The position numbers and the translations under genes were made by a program. 40,426 nt of DNA, taken from NCBI RefSeq assembly GCF_021596505.1, contig NZ_PJIZ01000070.1, positions 1-40,426 of the forward strand. The letters run 5' to 3'. The notes under the pieces were generated by a model. It had not been told where the DNA came from, did no database searches, and worked only from the letters and a program-made list of their open reading frames with translations. Source of the DNA: Nostoc sp. CMAA1605. GTDB taxonomy: Bacteria > Cyanobacteriota > Cyanobacteriia > Cyanobacteriales > Nostocaceae. Shown piece after piece: positions 33,469 through 40,426 of this stretch (position 1 is the stretch's first letter; each line of letters opens with the position of its first letter).

Positions 33469-34339
33469 ATATTTGTATCCTCGCTAACTGCTCTGTCTCC
33501 CCAGCCACGGGATCTGCTAATATTTCCAACTTACCCCCCATCGTTGCCAGTAACTTTTGATTGAGCAATAGTTTCATCCCAGGGGAAAGAGCAGTTTTTT
33601 CTGGTTCTGCATCACTGGTTTCAGATGTGAGTAAATCTATAGACTCATAGCTCAACAAAGCGTGTTGCGGTAAATCTAACCAAATTTGTACATAGTCATC
33701 ACTAAGACCACAAGAAAGACAAATACTACCTTCTTTCATTTGAGAAATAGCTGTATCTACGAAGCTTAGTAATATCTGTCTTAACCATCTTTGGTCTGCT
33801 AAAGCGCAAATCTCTGGCTCTGGGGGTATGACTCGCAATTTAAAATTGCGGTCTACTGCCAACATATAAGTTAAGTTATAGACTTCTTGTAAAATCTCAG
33901 CTACAGGCCGGGGTTGAATATCTAATTTATTCGTACCATGTTCTGTTCTAACAACATTGAGAATTTCATCCATAAGATGCAGCAATTTTAAAGCCCGTTC
34001 ATGCGCTTGGGCAATAAATTCGCGTTCCTCTGCTGGATCTTCACATAAATCCGACAAAATCAACTGATGTAATCCAATTAGACCATTTAGAGGCGATCGC
34101 AATTCATGGGTAGTCCGCGCTAAAAATCCCCCTTTAAACTCACTCATTTCCTTAGCCATTTCATAGGCTAATTGAGTATTTCTGATCGTTTCTTGGAGTA
34201 ATATTTCTGCTTGTTGATTTGTGGGTGTTATTGGTGATTCTCGCGCAATCGGTTTGACAGAGCGTTTTGTCAATAACCAGCTAGAACCTAAGCCGATAAA
34301 TAATCCTACTCCGAGATATACCCAGTTACTCCAATCCAT
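33428..34339 (-). CDS. Histidine kinase-like protein with degenerate ATPase domain
   Basis: A 303-residue protein with one N-terminal membrane helix (about 6-24), a short linker and a good HisKA domain, FLARTTHELRSPLNGLIGL (His78). The following domain has the length and order of HATPase_c but not its nucleotide-binding motifs. The N-box position reads LRQILLSFVDTAISQM, without either Asn. No DxGxG is present, and the G2 position reads SPGMKLLLNQKL instead of GTGLGL. The C-terminal MGGKLEI is still kinase-like. It probably cannot phosphorylate itself; it may be a phosphotransfer or scaffold protein, or be phosphorylated by another kinase. Its 3' end overlaps the GNAT gene by 41 bases, convergent. 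Confidence 0.85.
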   Translation of the reverse strand: MDWSNWVYLGVGLFIGLGSSWLLTKRSVKPIARESPITPTNQQAEILLQETIRNTQLAYEMAKEMSEFKGGFLARTTHELRSPLNGLIGLHQLILSDLCEDPAEEREFIAQAHERALKLLHLMDEILNVVRTEHGTNKLDIQPRPVAEILQEVYNLTYMLAVDRNFKLRVIPPEPEICALADQRWLRQILLSFVDTAISQMKEGSICLSCGLSDDYVQIWLDLPQHALLSYESIDLLTSETSDAEPEKTALSPGMKLLLNQKLLATMGGKLEILADPVAGETEQLARIQISMPLEILKVELPQ

Positions 34340-34413
34340 ATTTTGACAGATATTAACTTTTTATTTGATCACAACCAGGAAACAACTGTTTCCCACTTCA
34401 ACCCATTTAAACG

Positions 34414-35010
34414 CTAAATGCTTAAATTTACAGCACCTTGACGTAAAATTTTCCAGTTGTTCCCTGTCCATTTAGCAACAGTAGAAGGCTGACTCAGTAT
34501 AGTATTTTCACTGAAAAATTCTTCAGATGTAAACTCTAATGTCAGTACATCAGGAAATTGAGCATCAATTTCTGCCATAGTTTGTAGAGCTGGCTGACCT
34601 GATAAGTTGGCACTTGTAGTAGCTAAAGGGCCTGTGCGTGACAAAATAGCTTGAGCGATCGCACTATTTGGAACTCGAATCCCAATAGTTGTAGGATCAT
34701 GGGGATTCATCGCTTTAGGGACGCGATCGCTAGCCGGTAATACCAGTGTCAATGCACCAGGCCAATACTGATTCACCACTTGCTGCCAAATCTGATATTC
34801 TTCTGCGCTACCCTGAACATAAGGCCATAAATCTTCCGCACTAGCTCCCATCAAAATCAAAGGCTTATCCTGACTGCGCTGTTTAGTCGCAAAAATCAAC
34901 CCTGCTTTTTCTGGTAAAGTCGCCAGTGCGGGAACAGTATCCGTAGGAAAACTGACAACAACACCAGCACGCACACCAGCAATTAATTTTTCTAAAGCCA
35001 CTTTAGTCAT
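34414..35010 (-). CDS. L-threonylcarbamoyladenylate synthase (TsaC/YrdC/Sua5 family)
   Basis: Makes threonylcarbamoyl-AMP from threonine, bicarbonate and ATP for the t6A modification at position 37 of ANN-decoding tRNAs. A 198-residue single YrdC domain without a Sua5 extension. Segments include SFPTDTVPALA (nucleotide-binding start), the basic KQRSQDKPL loop, PGALTLVLPAS, IGIRVPN and LATTSANLSGQPA. Length and motifs suit the short TsaC-like form. Start: ATG at 35008-35010. It lies 74 bases after the degenerate kinase gene's start on the same strand, so the two could share a transcript. prmC lies upstream beyond a long repeat array. Confidence 0.92.
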   Translation of the reverse strand: MTKVALEKLIAGVRAGVVVSFPTDTVPALATLPEKAGLIFATKQRSQDKPLILMGASAEDLWPYVQGSAEEYQIWQQVVNQYWPGALTLVLPASDRVPKAMNPHDPTTIGIRVPNSAIAQAILSRTGPLATTSANLSGQPALQTMAEIDAQFPDVLTLEFTSEEFFSENTILSQPSTVAKWTGNNWKILRQGAVNLSI

Positions 35011-35128
35011 AAATTCCTGAGTTATGAGTTGTGTGAAACACTACTACTCATACCAACTTAAAATTCAAAATTCAAAATACTCTACGAGAAGGCTTGCGCC
35101 TACAAAATTCAAAATTAAGACTCAGCAC

Positions 35129-35250
35129 TCAATAGTCAATAGTCAATAGTCAATAGTCAATAGTCAATAGTCAATAGTCATTACTCATCACTCATTACTC
35201 ATTACTCATTACTCAATTACTCAGCACTCAGCACTCAGCACTCAGCACTC
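35129..35250. repeat. Composite heptamer array overlapping the prmC 3' end
   Basis: Seven TCAATAG units (35129-35177), then TCATTAC/TCATCAC units (35178-35212), one 8-base unit, then four TCAGCAC units (35221-35248). Three different heptamers follow each other almost in phase. The last units are the 3' end of prmC, including its stop codon. The 35048-35128 stretch before it holds AAAATTC units and a CTACGAGAAGGCTTGCGCC fragment. Confidence 0.93.
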
Positions 35251-36152
35251 ACCCAAGCTAAAGCAAAGCGTTCAATACCTTCTAAATCCTTGTGAATTTG
35301 AATGTTGTCATAACTACCTTGCTGGTGTAAAAGTGTTTTTACCGACTCAGCTTGTCCAGCCATCATTTCAATTAGCCAAACGCCACCAGGCCTTATATAA
35401 CTGGGGGAAACTTCGATTAATTGGCGAATATCATCCAAACCATCAGCACCACCATCTAAGGCTAGATGTGGTTCATGGTTGACTACTTCTGGTTGCAATG
35501 TCGGTACAACATGGCTGGGGATATAGGGTGGGTTAGACACCATACCACTAACTTGACCTTTGAGGTCTGTTAACGGTTGCCACCATGACCCATGATAAAA
35601 CCGGATGCGGTCAGCTAGACATAGAGTATCAGCATTTTCCTGGGCAATCGCTAAAGCTTCTCGACTAAAATCTACAGCGTGAATTGTCGCTTGTGGTAAA
35701 GCATCAGCCAATCCCAAAGCGATCGCGCCACTACCAGTTCCTAAATCTACCCAATTTCCTTGCTGTAGTTGTGATGCGATCGCACTGTTAGCAGTAGCAG
35801 CCACAGCTAAATCTATCAAGCATTCAGTTTCTGGTCTGGGAATTAAAACTGCATTGGAAACTTTCAGGCGAAAATTTCGCCAAGGTGTACTCCCAGCAAT
35901 ATACTGTACTGGCAAACGCTCTTCTAAGCGTCTTTGCCAAAGTTGTTCTAGTTCTTCTAAAGACAAAGCCATACTCATCTCAACTTTGTCTTTAAAAGAA
36001 TCTAGACGCAGTGCTAACCGGTCTAAACCCGCTAACTCTTGTAGTAACCAATCTATTTCCGCGACTGGAATATGATCAGCGATCGCTGTTTTGATTGCTT
36101 TGTTGCGCCATTCCCAAAGTTGTAAACCAGAAACCACATTGTACTTACGCAT
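35235..36152 (-). CDS. prmC: Release factor glutamine methyltransferase (PrmC/HemK)
   Basis: N5-methylates the GGQ glutamine of RF1 and RF2. It has 305 residues. A helical N-terminal domain leads to PVQYIAGSTPWRNF and PRPETE (105-110). The SAM-binding motif is DLGTGSGAI (136-144) and the catalytic motif is NPPY (207-210). The family's closing segment, GGVWLIEMMAGQ, is present. The last residues, VSAEC and the TGA stop, are encoded by TCAGCAC heptamers, so the original C-terminus has been replaced or extended by repeat sequence. The conserved region ends before it, so activity should be kept. Start: ATG at 36150-36152. Confidence 0.95.
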   Translation of the reverse strand: MRKYNVVSGLQLWEWRNKAIKTAIADHIPVAEIDWLLQELAGLDRLALRLDSFKDKVEMSMALSLEELEQLWQRRLEERLPVQYIAGSTPWRNFRLKVSNAVLIPRPETECLIDLAVAATANSAIASQLQQGNWVDLGTGSGAIALGLADALPQATIHAVDFSREALAIAQENADTLCLADRIRFYHGSWWQPLTDLKGQVSGMVSNPPYIPSHVVPTLQPEVVNHEPHLALDGGADGLDDIRQLIEVSPSYIRPGGVWLIEMMAGQAESVKTLLHQQGSYDNIQIHKDLEGIERFALAWVSAEC

Positions 36153-36284
36153 TGAGCAGAATTATCAGGTGTGAACTGTTGATTTTTTTATATGCGCCAG
36201 CGATCGCTGTTTATTAAATATTAGCCGTCAAAATGCTCAACCGACTTAATTACCTGAATACACAGTGCGTAAGTCTTCGGGTCA

Positions 36285-37088
36285 TTATTTTTTCTTCGGT
36301 GGTGTAGCTGCTGGACGTTGGTTTGACGCAGGAGATTTGGGAGCTAAAGAACGAATAAAACTTATAGATTCCCGTGATGGATATAAGACAATCTTATTCA
36401 TCATCGGATCATTACTGCTATTGAGAGCTTCCATCACACCATAAAGGTCTACCACCTGAATCTCAGTATTAGCACCTTCTTGGGGTACAGCTTTCTTGAA
36501 TTCATCTAACAAAGCTACAGCTTGCTCTTTCTCAAAAAAGAACGGAATATAACGTTCATTTCCCTGTGCTAAAGGGATTGTCAAATAGCTATTTTCTTTC
36601 TTAAACTTAGGTACAAATAGGGGGATACCATTGAATTGATTTCCCTTTTGACCACTCTGATTTAACAAACTAACAGCCGATTCAACCTGTTGTTGCATTG
36701 GCATCAAGGTATAAATAATCGAATCTGATTTCTTTTTACCTTCTAGGACAATCTTATAGTAATCGGCTAAAGATAAAGGCCTGACTTGTAGCGTACCAGC
36801 CAATTGGGGGTTTTCTTTCTTCAGACGATTATCTAAAAACTTTTGAGCATCCTGTTTGCTTAGAAAAAATCCTACCTGTGAGAGCTTTTTCCCTTGGTTG
36901 TCTCTAGAAACAACGATAAATTCACCTTTAGCATTGGTGAGTGTAAATACAGGTACTTGTTGTAGTTTACTAACTACCTGATCTTGTGGTAGTGCTAGTG
37001 CCTGTTGACTACCTAATCCTGGCAATTCAGCAGGTATTATACTACCAGTAAGACCCAATATTAAGCCCCAACGAACCAATGTTTTCAT
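36285..37088 (-). CDS. Tic22-like family protein
   Basis: A 267-residue secreted protein with an N-terminal signal peptide (hydrophobic 7-20, probable cleavage after ALA at about 32). It is related to chloroplast Tic22, an intermembrane-space factor of protein import. The cyanobacterial relative is a periplasmic chaperone-like protein involved in outer-membrane biogenesis. Supporting segments are QVPVFTLTNAKGEFIV, VGFFLSKQDAQKFLDNRL, GIPLFVPKF and IPFFFEKEQAVALLDEF, the repeated F-F-x-K-x-x-A pattern of Tic22 domains. The C-terminus is Pro/Ala/Lys-rich. The ATG at 37086-37088 has GAGGAA upstream; a TTG further upstream is less likely. Family call from recollection of the pattern. Confidence 0.88.
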   Translation of the reverse strand: MKTLVRWGLILGLTGSIIPAELPGLGSQQALALPQDQVVSKLQQVPVFTLTNAKGEFIVVSRDNQGKKLSQVGFFLSKQDAQKFLDNRLKKENPQLAGTLQVRPLSLADYYKIVLEGKKKSDSIIYTLMPMQQQVESAVSLLNQSGQKGNQFNGIPLFVPKFKKENSYLTIPLAQGNERYIPFFFEKEQAVALLDEFKKAVPQEGANTEIQVVDLYGVMEALNSSNDPMMNKIVLYPSRESISFIRSLAPKSPASNQRPAATPPKKK

Positions 37089-37876
37089 GACAGTTCCTCG
37101 TATCAATAGTTCAACTTAGTTATGAAGTGAGACAAATTGTGTGATTGGCATAGCACCAACTAGTCTTAGTTATATAGCAATCCCTTGGAGATGTGAAAAA
37201 CTTATCGCAGTTGATTAATACTAGCAAGCATCTCTCAAAAAGTTATATCTTCAAGCTTTTGGGAACTGCGATCGTGATATTCATCACTATTGGAATGTGG
37301 TCAAGTTGTGTTTTCTTTCAAATTTACCTTGCTATGCACTAAGTAATACTGTAGATGCCTATTAGTATTTAGCTGTTGTAGCACTTATGGCGCAAAAAAA
37401 CATTCTCACTTTTCCAGGATTAAAGGCCATTTTCTGGAATTCCTCATACTTGAGGGACACCATTAAATAGTTAATTGTTCCATTTAGCAGCGTTTTAGGC
37501 AATCAATCCTATGCAGTTCCAATCAACCTTTACAAGTTTATCAGCATGAATTGATTGACCTGATATAACTTCAATGGTCAACAGCTTAACATTTATCTAT
37601 TCAAGTTAAATTTTCTATTTTTGAGGGAATTTCCTATGGATTGGCATTAAGTTAAAACTGATGCTACTCGATTAGGTAGATCATACTGAATCATTAAAGG
37701 TTGGTAGAGAGAACTAAAGTTCTCTCTATGAGATGCTCCGCGAACAGATAAGGACTAAAGTTCTTACTACAAACTTAATCCTAGTTTTTTCACATTACTT
37801 AACGTAATTTAGCTTTTCTGTTTTCAAGCAAAACGACTCTAGTCTTGACTTAACGTTACAACTTGATTAACTTAAA
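37089..37876. other. Non-coding region between the Tic22-like gene and tRNA-Pro
   Basis: 788 bases without a supported gene. The right half holds a degenerate copy of the cruciform repeat (37698-37775). The rest is AT-rich and should contain the Tic22-like gene promoter near 37100-37200 and the tRNA 3' flank at the right. A 27-codon frame at 37387-37470 has no supporting evidence. Confidence 0.6.
37698..37775. repeat. Cruciform-type dispersed repeat, degenerate copy 2
   Basis: AGAGAGAAC-TAAA-GTTCTCTCT forms a perfect hairpin (37706-37727). Further on, GGACTAAAGTTCTTACTACAAACTT matches the right half of the element at 27209-27264. A GATGCTCCGCGAACAG insertion separates the halves. Confidence 0.72.
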
Positions 37877-37950
37877 TCGGGATGACAGGATTTGAACCTG
37901 CGGCATCCTGCTCCCAAAGCAGGCGCGCTACCAAGCTGCGCTACATCCCG
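37877..37950 (-). tRNA. tRNA-Pro (anticodon UGG)
   Basis: The minus strand gives a complete cloverleaf. The acceptor stem CGGGATG/CATCCCG is followed by discriminator A. The D arm is GCGC-AGCTTGGTA-GCGC, the anticodon arm CCTGC-TTTGGGA-GCAGG with anticodon TGG, and the T arm GCAGG-TTCAAAT-CCTGT. The CCA end is not encoded. 74 bases. Confidence 0.97.
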
Positions 37951-38052
37951 TAACAACTTTTTTATTATATCACTATTGTTAACAACTTACCACAACATTT
38001 AACTTTTCCATACCGATTTTTTATCTGCCCTCCAAGCAATCGACGGCTAGCC

Positions 38053-38106
38053 GTTGAAACCTCGACTGCGCCCGAAGAAGAAGCCGAGCCGAGTCGAAAT
38101 TTCAAC
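38053..38106. repeat. Imperfect palindrome downstream of the SNAT-like gene
   Basis: GTTGAAACCTCGACT (38053-38067) and AGTCGAAATTTCAAC (38092-38106) are complementary except at two positions. The inner part is CG-rich and purine-rich. It lies 22 bases past the stop of the acetyltransferase gene at 38128 and may stabilise or end its transcript. No T run follows. Confidence 0.6.
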
Positions 38107-38127
38107 ATTCGCCCTAGATGAGTAAAG

Positions 38128-38682
38128 TTAATGAGGATACCAAAACATACCTTTGATCCCCTCTGGATCTGGCATAAAACCCATAGTCCTGTAAAAATCT
38201 ACAACATGAGGATCAGCAAACAGTGTGACATTGCTAATCTCTTCACTTCTGAGTTTTTTGAGGACATATTTCATCAAAGCCTTACCCAACCCTCTACCTT
38301 GAAAGTCAGGGTGAACTACCACATCCCAAATAGTGGCATTAAAGGCATGATCTGAGGTAGCGCGAGCAAAGCCAATCAGTCGTCTTTGATTGCCTCTGAC
38401 TTGCCACATGGAGGCTACGAGAAAACTATGCTCAATAGCCTTTTTAACTTTTCTTAAGGGACGACGCGACCAACCGACAGCATCACACAGTTCTTCTAAT
38501 TCATACAGATCAATATCTCGCTCCGTACTGAAAACAATACGTTCCGCGCTCCGCGTAGCTGCGGAGGCATCACTATTGGAGTAAGAGTTGCCTGTAGCAT
38601 CTGCTGTATGCTCTTCAAAAGAGGTTGTCTTACTTGTTGTCGCAGATTCTGATGTACTAAACCAAGTTTTCCAAAAACCCAT
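38128..38682 (-). CDS. GNAT acetyltransferase, Ycf52/serotonin N-acetyltransferase-like
   Basis: A 184-residue protein. Residues 1-50 are Ser/Thr/Ala-rich low complexity. The GNAT fold follows, with IGFARATSDHAFNATIWDVV, then VHPDFQGRGLGKALM (acetyl-CoA loop), NVTLFADPHVVDFYRTMGF and the ending GIKGMFWYP. This C-terminal pattern matches plastid-encoded Ycf52 and the plant plastid SNAT/NSI acetyltransferases, which acetylate amines and protein lysines. The natural cyanobacterial substrate is uncertain. Part of the N-terminal linker is encoded by a CTCCGCGTAGCTGCGGAG-like segment (about 38548-38567) that resembles dispersed repeats, so the linker may be repeat-derived. Start: ATG at 38680-38682. 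Confidence 0.9.
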   Translation of the reverse strand: MGFWKTWFSTSESATTSKTTSFEEHTADATGNSYSNSDASAATRSAERIVFSTERDIDLYELEELCDAVGWSRRPLRKVKKAIEHSFLVASMWQVRGNQRRLIGFARATSDHAFNATIWDVVVHPDFQGRGLGKALMKYVLKKLRSEEISNVTLFADPHVVDFYRTMGFMPDPEGIKGMFWYPH

Positions 38683-39197
38683 GCCAACGTGGTTCGGGTA
38701 GTATAACTGAATTGGTTTCCACTTTTAAAAGTGTTGATTCACGTTTTCTGAAACCTGTACTATTTTTAACCTGAATTCTCAAGTTTGTGAGAAATCGTTG
38801 AGGTTTTTTGTAGCAACAGGCAGATATTGCGTGTTTCACACCAATCATCTTCAACTTTAGCACTTTGTTGTAAAGGCTAGGAGAAATTCCTGAAAAGGCA
38901 AAAATACTAGGATCGATTTGTATATAAATACTTAACGATTAGGTATTAATTACTGAAGATGAGTCAAGGGCAAGATGGGGAAGACTAAAGACAAGGAATA
39001 GGGAGTCGAGAATGGGGAATTGGGAAACCTAGATCATCAACAAGGGGTTAGACTGTAAACCTTGACCTTGTTCGTAACAGAAAAAATCCTTACACCTTGA
39101 AACTTTCACACCCAGTCCCAATTCCCCATTCCCAATTCTCTCTTTACCCCATTCCCACTTCCCAGGCGACGTAAGCAAGCGAGTTTTAACCCCAAAG
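38683..39197. other. Divergent intergenic region before the ACT-like gene
   Basis: 515 bases without a supported gene. It contains a GGGAGTCGAGAATGGGGAA run (about 39000-39027) and its approximate inverted counterpart CCCAATTCCCCATTCCC (39115-39135), able to form a large hairpin in front of the gene at 39198. Promoters are expected but not identified. Confidence 0.55.
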
Positions 39198-39917
39198 ATG
39201 GCTTCTGGCTTAAAATCTTCAACACTGGAACTCCTAAAACGCTTCAACCGAGCGTTTCCCCAATTTTATGAGCAATTTGTCAGCAGTGAAATTCAACTGC
39301 AAAATCTCCGGTTAGCCTATCGGCTTTATAAAACCAAACGGGCTGTCATTGAACTAAAACCAGAAGGTAGTAAAAGTGCATTACATTTTGCCTATCGCAA
39401 TCAGTCATTTCTGTTAAGCGATATTTTTGGTGTGCTAGCAGCTTATGGACTAACTATCCACAGTTTGAGTCTATATGGACAGATTCGTCCCCCCATGCTC
39501 GTTTTTATCAAACTTTTGGTATCTCGTGGTAGTAAAGCCTTGACAGAGAAAACCGCCGACAATGTTTGTCGCGCCATTCGTGAAGCCTTGGGCGGCAGAT
39601 TCGAGGTGGAAGAGATGCTAGCAGTAGAATTTAACTTAGATGTGGGTTTAGAACAGGTACAGACGGAATTTTACGTTGATCCGGTATTTCATCTGCCGGC
39701 TTTAGTCATTGAGGCGGATAATCAACCAGGGCTATTTTATAAGGTGATGTACGCCATTTGGCAGGAAGACCTTTTAGTTGTTAACGCCAATTTATTAGTT
39801 TGGCGAGGACGTACAAGACTGATTCTCTACCTATTAGGGCCAAATGAAAGTTTAATTCCTGAGTATCTAGGACATAAGATTGCGGAGGGAGTGCGTCAAA
39901 GATTACTAGGTAAGTAA
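39198..39917 (+). CDS. ACT-like domain protein of unknown function
   Basis: A 239-residue soluble protein. After a helical N-terminus there are two segments with the ACT-type beta-alpha-beta rhythm. The first, about 62-135, includes SFLLSDIFGVLAAYGLTIHS and a following strand. The second, about 165-235, includes LPALVIEADNQPGLFYKVMY, then AIWQEDLLVVNANLLVWRGR. The D-x-P-G-L-(F/L)-x-x-(V/I) motif with a later V-N-A-N/K-I-x-T-like strand is how GlnD C-terminal and other regulatory ACT domains look. No enzymatic domain is present, so it may be a small-molecule sensor acting on a partner. I do not know a named homologue. Start: ATG at 39198. Confidence 0.7.
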   Translation: MASGLKSSTLELLKRFNRAFPQFYEQFVSSEIQLQNLRLAYRLYKTKRAVIELKPEGSKSALHFAYRNQSFLLSDIFGVLAAYGLTIHSLSLYGQIRPPMLVFIKLLVSRGSKALTEKTADNVCRAIREALGGRFEVEEMLAVEFNLDVGLEQVQTEFYVDPVFHLPALVIEADNQPGLFYKVMYAIWQEDLLVVNANLLVWRGRTRLILYLLGPNESLIPEYLGHKIAEGVRQRLLGK

Positions 39918-40065
39918 TGGCATAGGCAATGGAGGAGAAAAAGCCAATCAATGCCTAATGCTTTCTTAAAATTTTGTAGTTTCTGACCACAGAGAATTTT
40001 GAATTTTCGATAGTTTGTCTGGCTTTATATCCAGTCGCGCCCACTCTTAACGGTACGATATAGAT

Positions 40066-40426
40066 ATGGCAACTATTGAAATCTTGGGTTTCCCACACGC
40101 ATACGAGCTAACAGCTCCCACGTCCAGTCCCCATGCTTTGGTGTTCGTTCACGGTTGGCTAAACAGTCGTGGATACTGGCAACCTGTGATCTCTCGTTTG
40201 TCAGAGGATTTTCAGTGTTTGTCTTATGATTTAAGGGGCTTTGGTGAATCTCAGTCTCAGTTAGATACTGAGTTCCCAGAGGAAGAAAGTTCTGTCAGTT
40301 CTGCCTCTAAATCCATTAGCAACCTAAATTACGCTTTTGAGTCTCTCCATACACCAGCTGCTTACGCTCATGATTTAGTCACCCTCCTACAACAGTTAAA
40401 TATTGCTAATGCTTGGCTAATTGGTC
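40066..40426 (+). CDS. Alpha/beta hydrolase (N-terminal part only)
   Basis: The first 120 codons of a gene that runs off the right edge. The translation starts MATIEILGFPHAYEL and shows FVHGWLNSRGYWQPV (the HG oxyanion-hole motif) and YDLRGFGES, both typical of alpha/beta hydrolases. A Ser/Glu-rich insertion (about 69-90) precedes AYAHDLVTLLQQLNI. The nucleophile elbow is beyond the window, so the substrate class cannot be judged. The ATG at 40066 has no strong ribosome-binding site in view. It lies 148 bases after the ACT-like gene on the same strand. Confidence 0.88.
   Translation, partial: MATIEILGFPHAYELTAPTSSPHALVFVHGWLNSRGYWQPVISRLSEDFQCLSYDLRGFGESQSQLDTEFPEEESSVSSASKSISNLNYAFESLHTPAAYAHDLVTLLQQLNIANAWLIG

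Noticed and set aside
35129..35250. Possible CRISPR array
   Set aside because: Units are contiguous 7-mers without unique spacers and no cas gene is in the window; this is an STRR array. The same holds for the arrays at 17624, 21251, 29640 and 32775.
37387..37470. A 27-codon frame (MAQKNILTFP...) in the spacer before tRNA-Pro
   Set aside because: Too short to judge; no ribosome-binding site and no sign of conservation visible from one sequence.
38053..38106. Rho-independent terminator for the SNAT-like gene
   Set aside because: The palindrome has two mismatches and no T run on the minus strand, so it is listed as a repeat and not as a terminator.

Overview
The window reads as the chromosome of a filamentous, probably heterocyst-forming cyanobacterium of the Nostoc/Anabaena group. 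This rests on an NDH-1 subunit (NdhB), a Tic22-like protein, a Ycf52/SNAT-like acetyltransferase and a cyanobacterial-type RRM protein. It also rests on roughly three dozen copies of the HIP1 palindrome GCGATCGC and on many heptanucleotide tandem arrays (STRR type) and small palindromic repeats between genes. The genus is inferred from style, not from a database match. No insertion sequence, prophage or CRISPR array is visible.

Layout. 1-3.7 kb: the start of a U32-family protein gene, a UvrD/Rep-type helicase carrying an in-frame repeat insertion, and a very small convergent gene. 3.7-5.3 kb: ndhB. 5.3-16.3 kb: a block of eight signalling genes, all on the minus strand. In transcription order these are a response regulator; a dCache-HAMP histidine kinase followed by a REC-kinase; a REC-kinase, a FIST-domain sensor and a coiled-coil kinase; and a MOD1-type sensor followed by a PAS-kinase. 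16.7-21.5 kb: lipA, a sucrose-phosphate-synthase-like glycosyltransferase, a long non-coding stretch and an RNA-binding protein. 21.5-27.1 kb: a TPR/M48-like membrane protein that has lost its zinc site, prfC and hemB. 27.4-33.5 kb: a DUF3592 protein, a small HTH/AT-hook regulator, pdhB, secD-secF, a small membrane protein and a GNAT acetyltransferase. 33.4-37.1 kb: a degenerate histidine kinase, a TsaC/YrdC protein, prmC and a Tic22-like protein. 37.9-40.4 kb: tRNA-Pro(UGG), the SNAT-like acetyltransferase, an ACT-like protein and the start of an alpha/beta hydrolase.

How the genes work together. Most are housekeeping: cyclic electron flow and respiration (ndhB), lipoate and pyruvate dehydrogenase (lipA, pdhB), tetrapyrrole synthesis (hemB), translation termination (prfC, prmC), tRNA t6A (tsaC) and protein export (secDF). 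The most distinctive unit is the 10-kb signalling block. Four kinases there share one unusual HEINNP-type core but have different inputs, and two stand-alone sensor proteins each sit directly upstream of a kinase. No DNA-binding or enzymatic output domain is encoded in the block.

The second theme is repeat-driven remodelling of genes. One array is translated inside the helicase, and at least three stop codons (prmC, the 132-aa membrane protein, prfC) lie in or at the edge of heptamer arrays. The third theme is proteins that keep a fold but have lost catalytic residues (the M48-like protein and the kinase at 33.4-34.3 kb).
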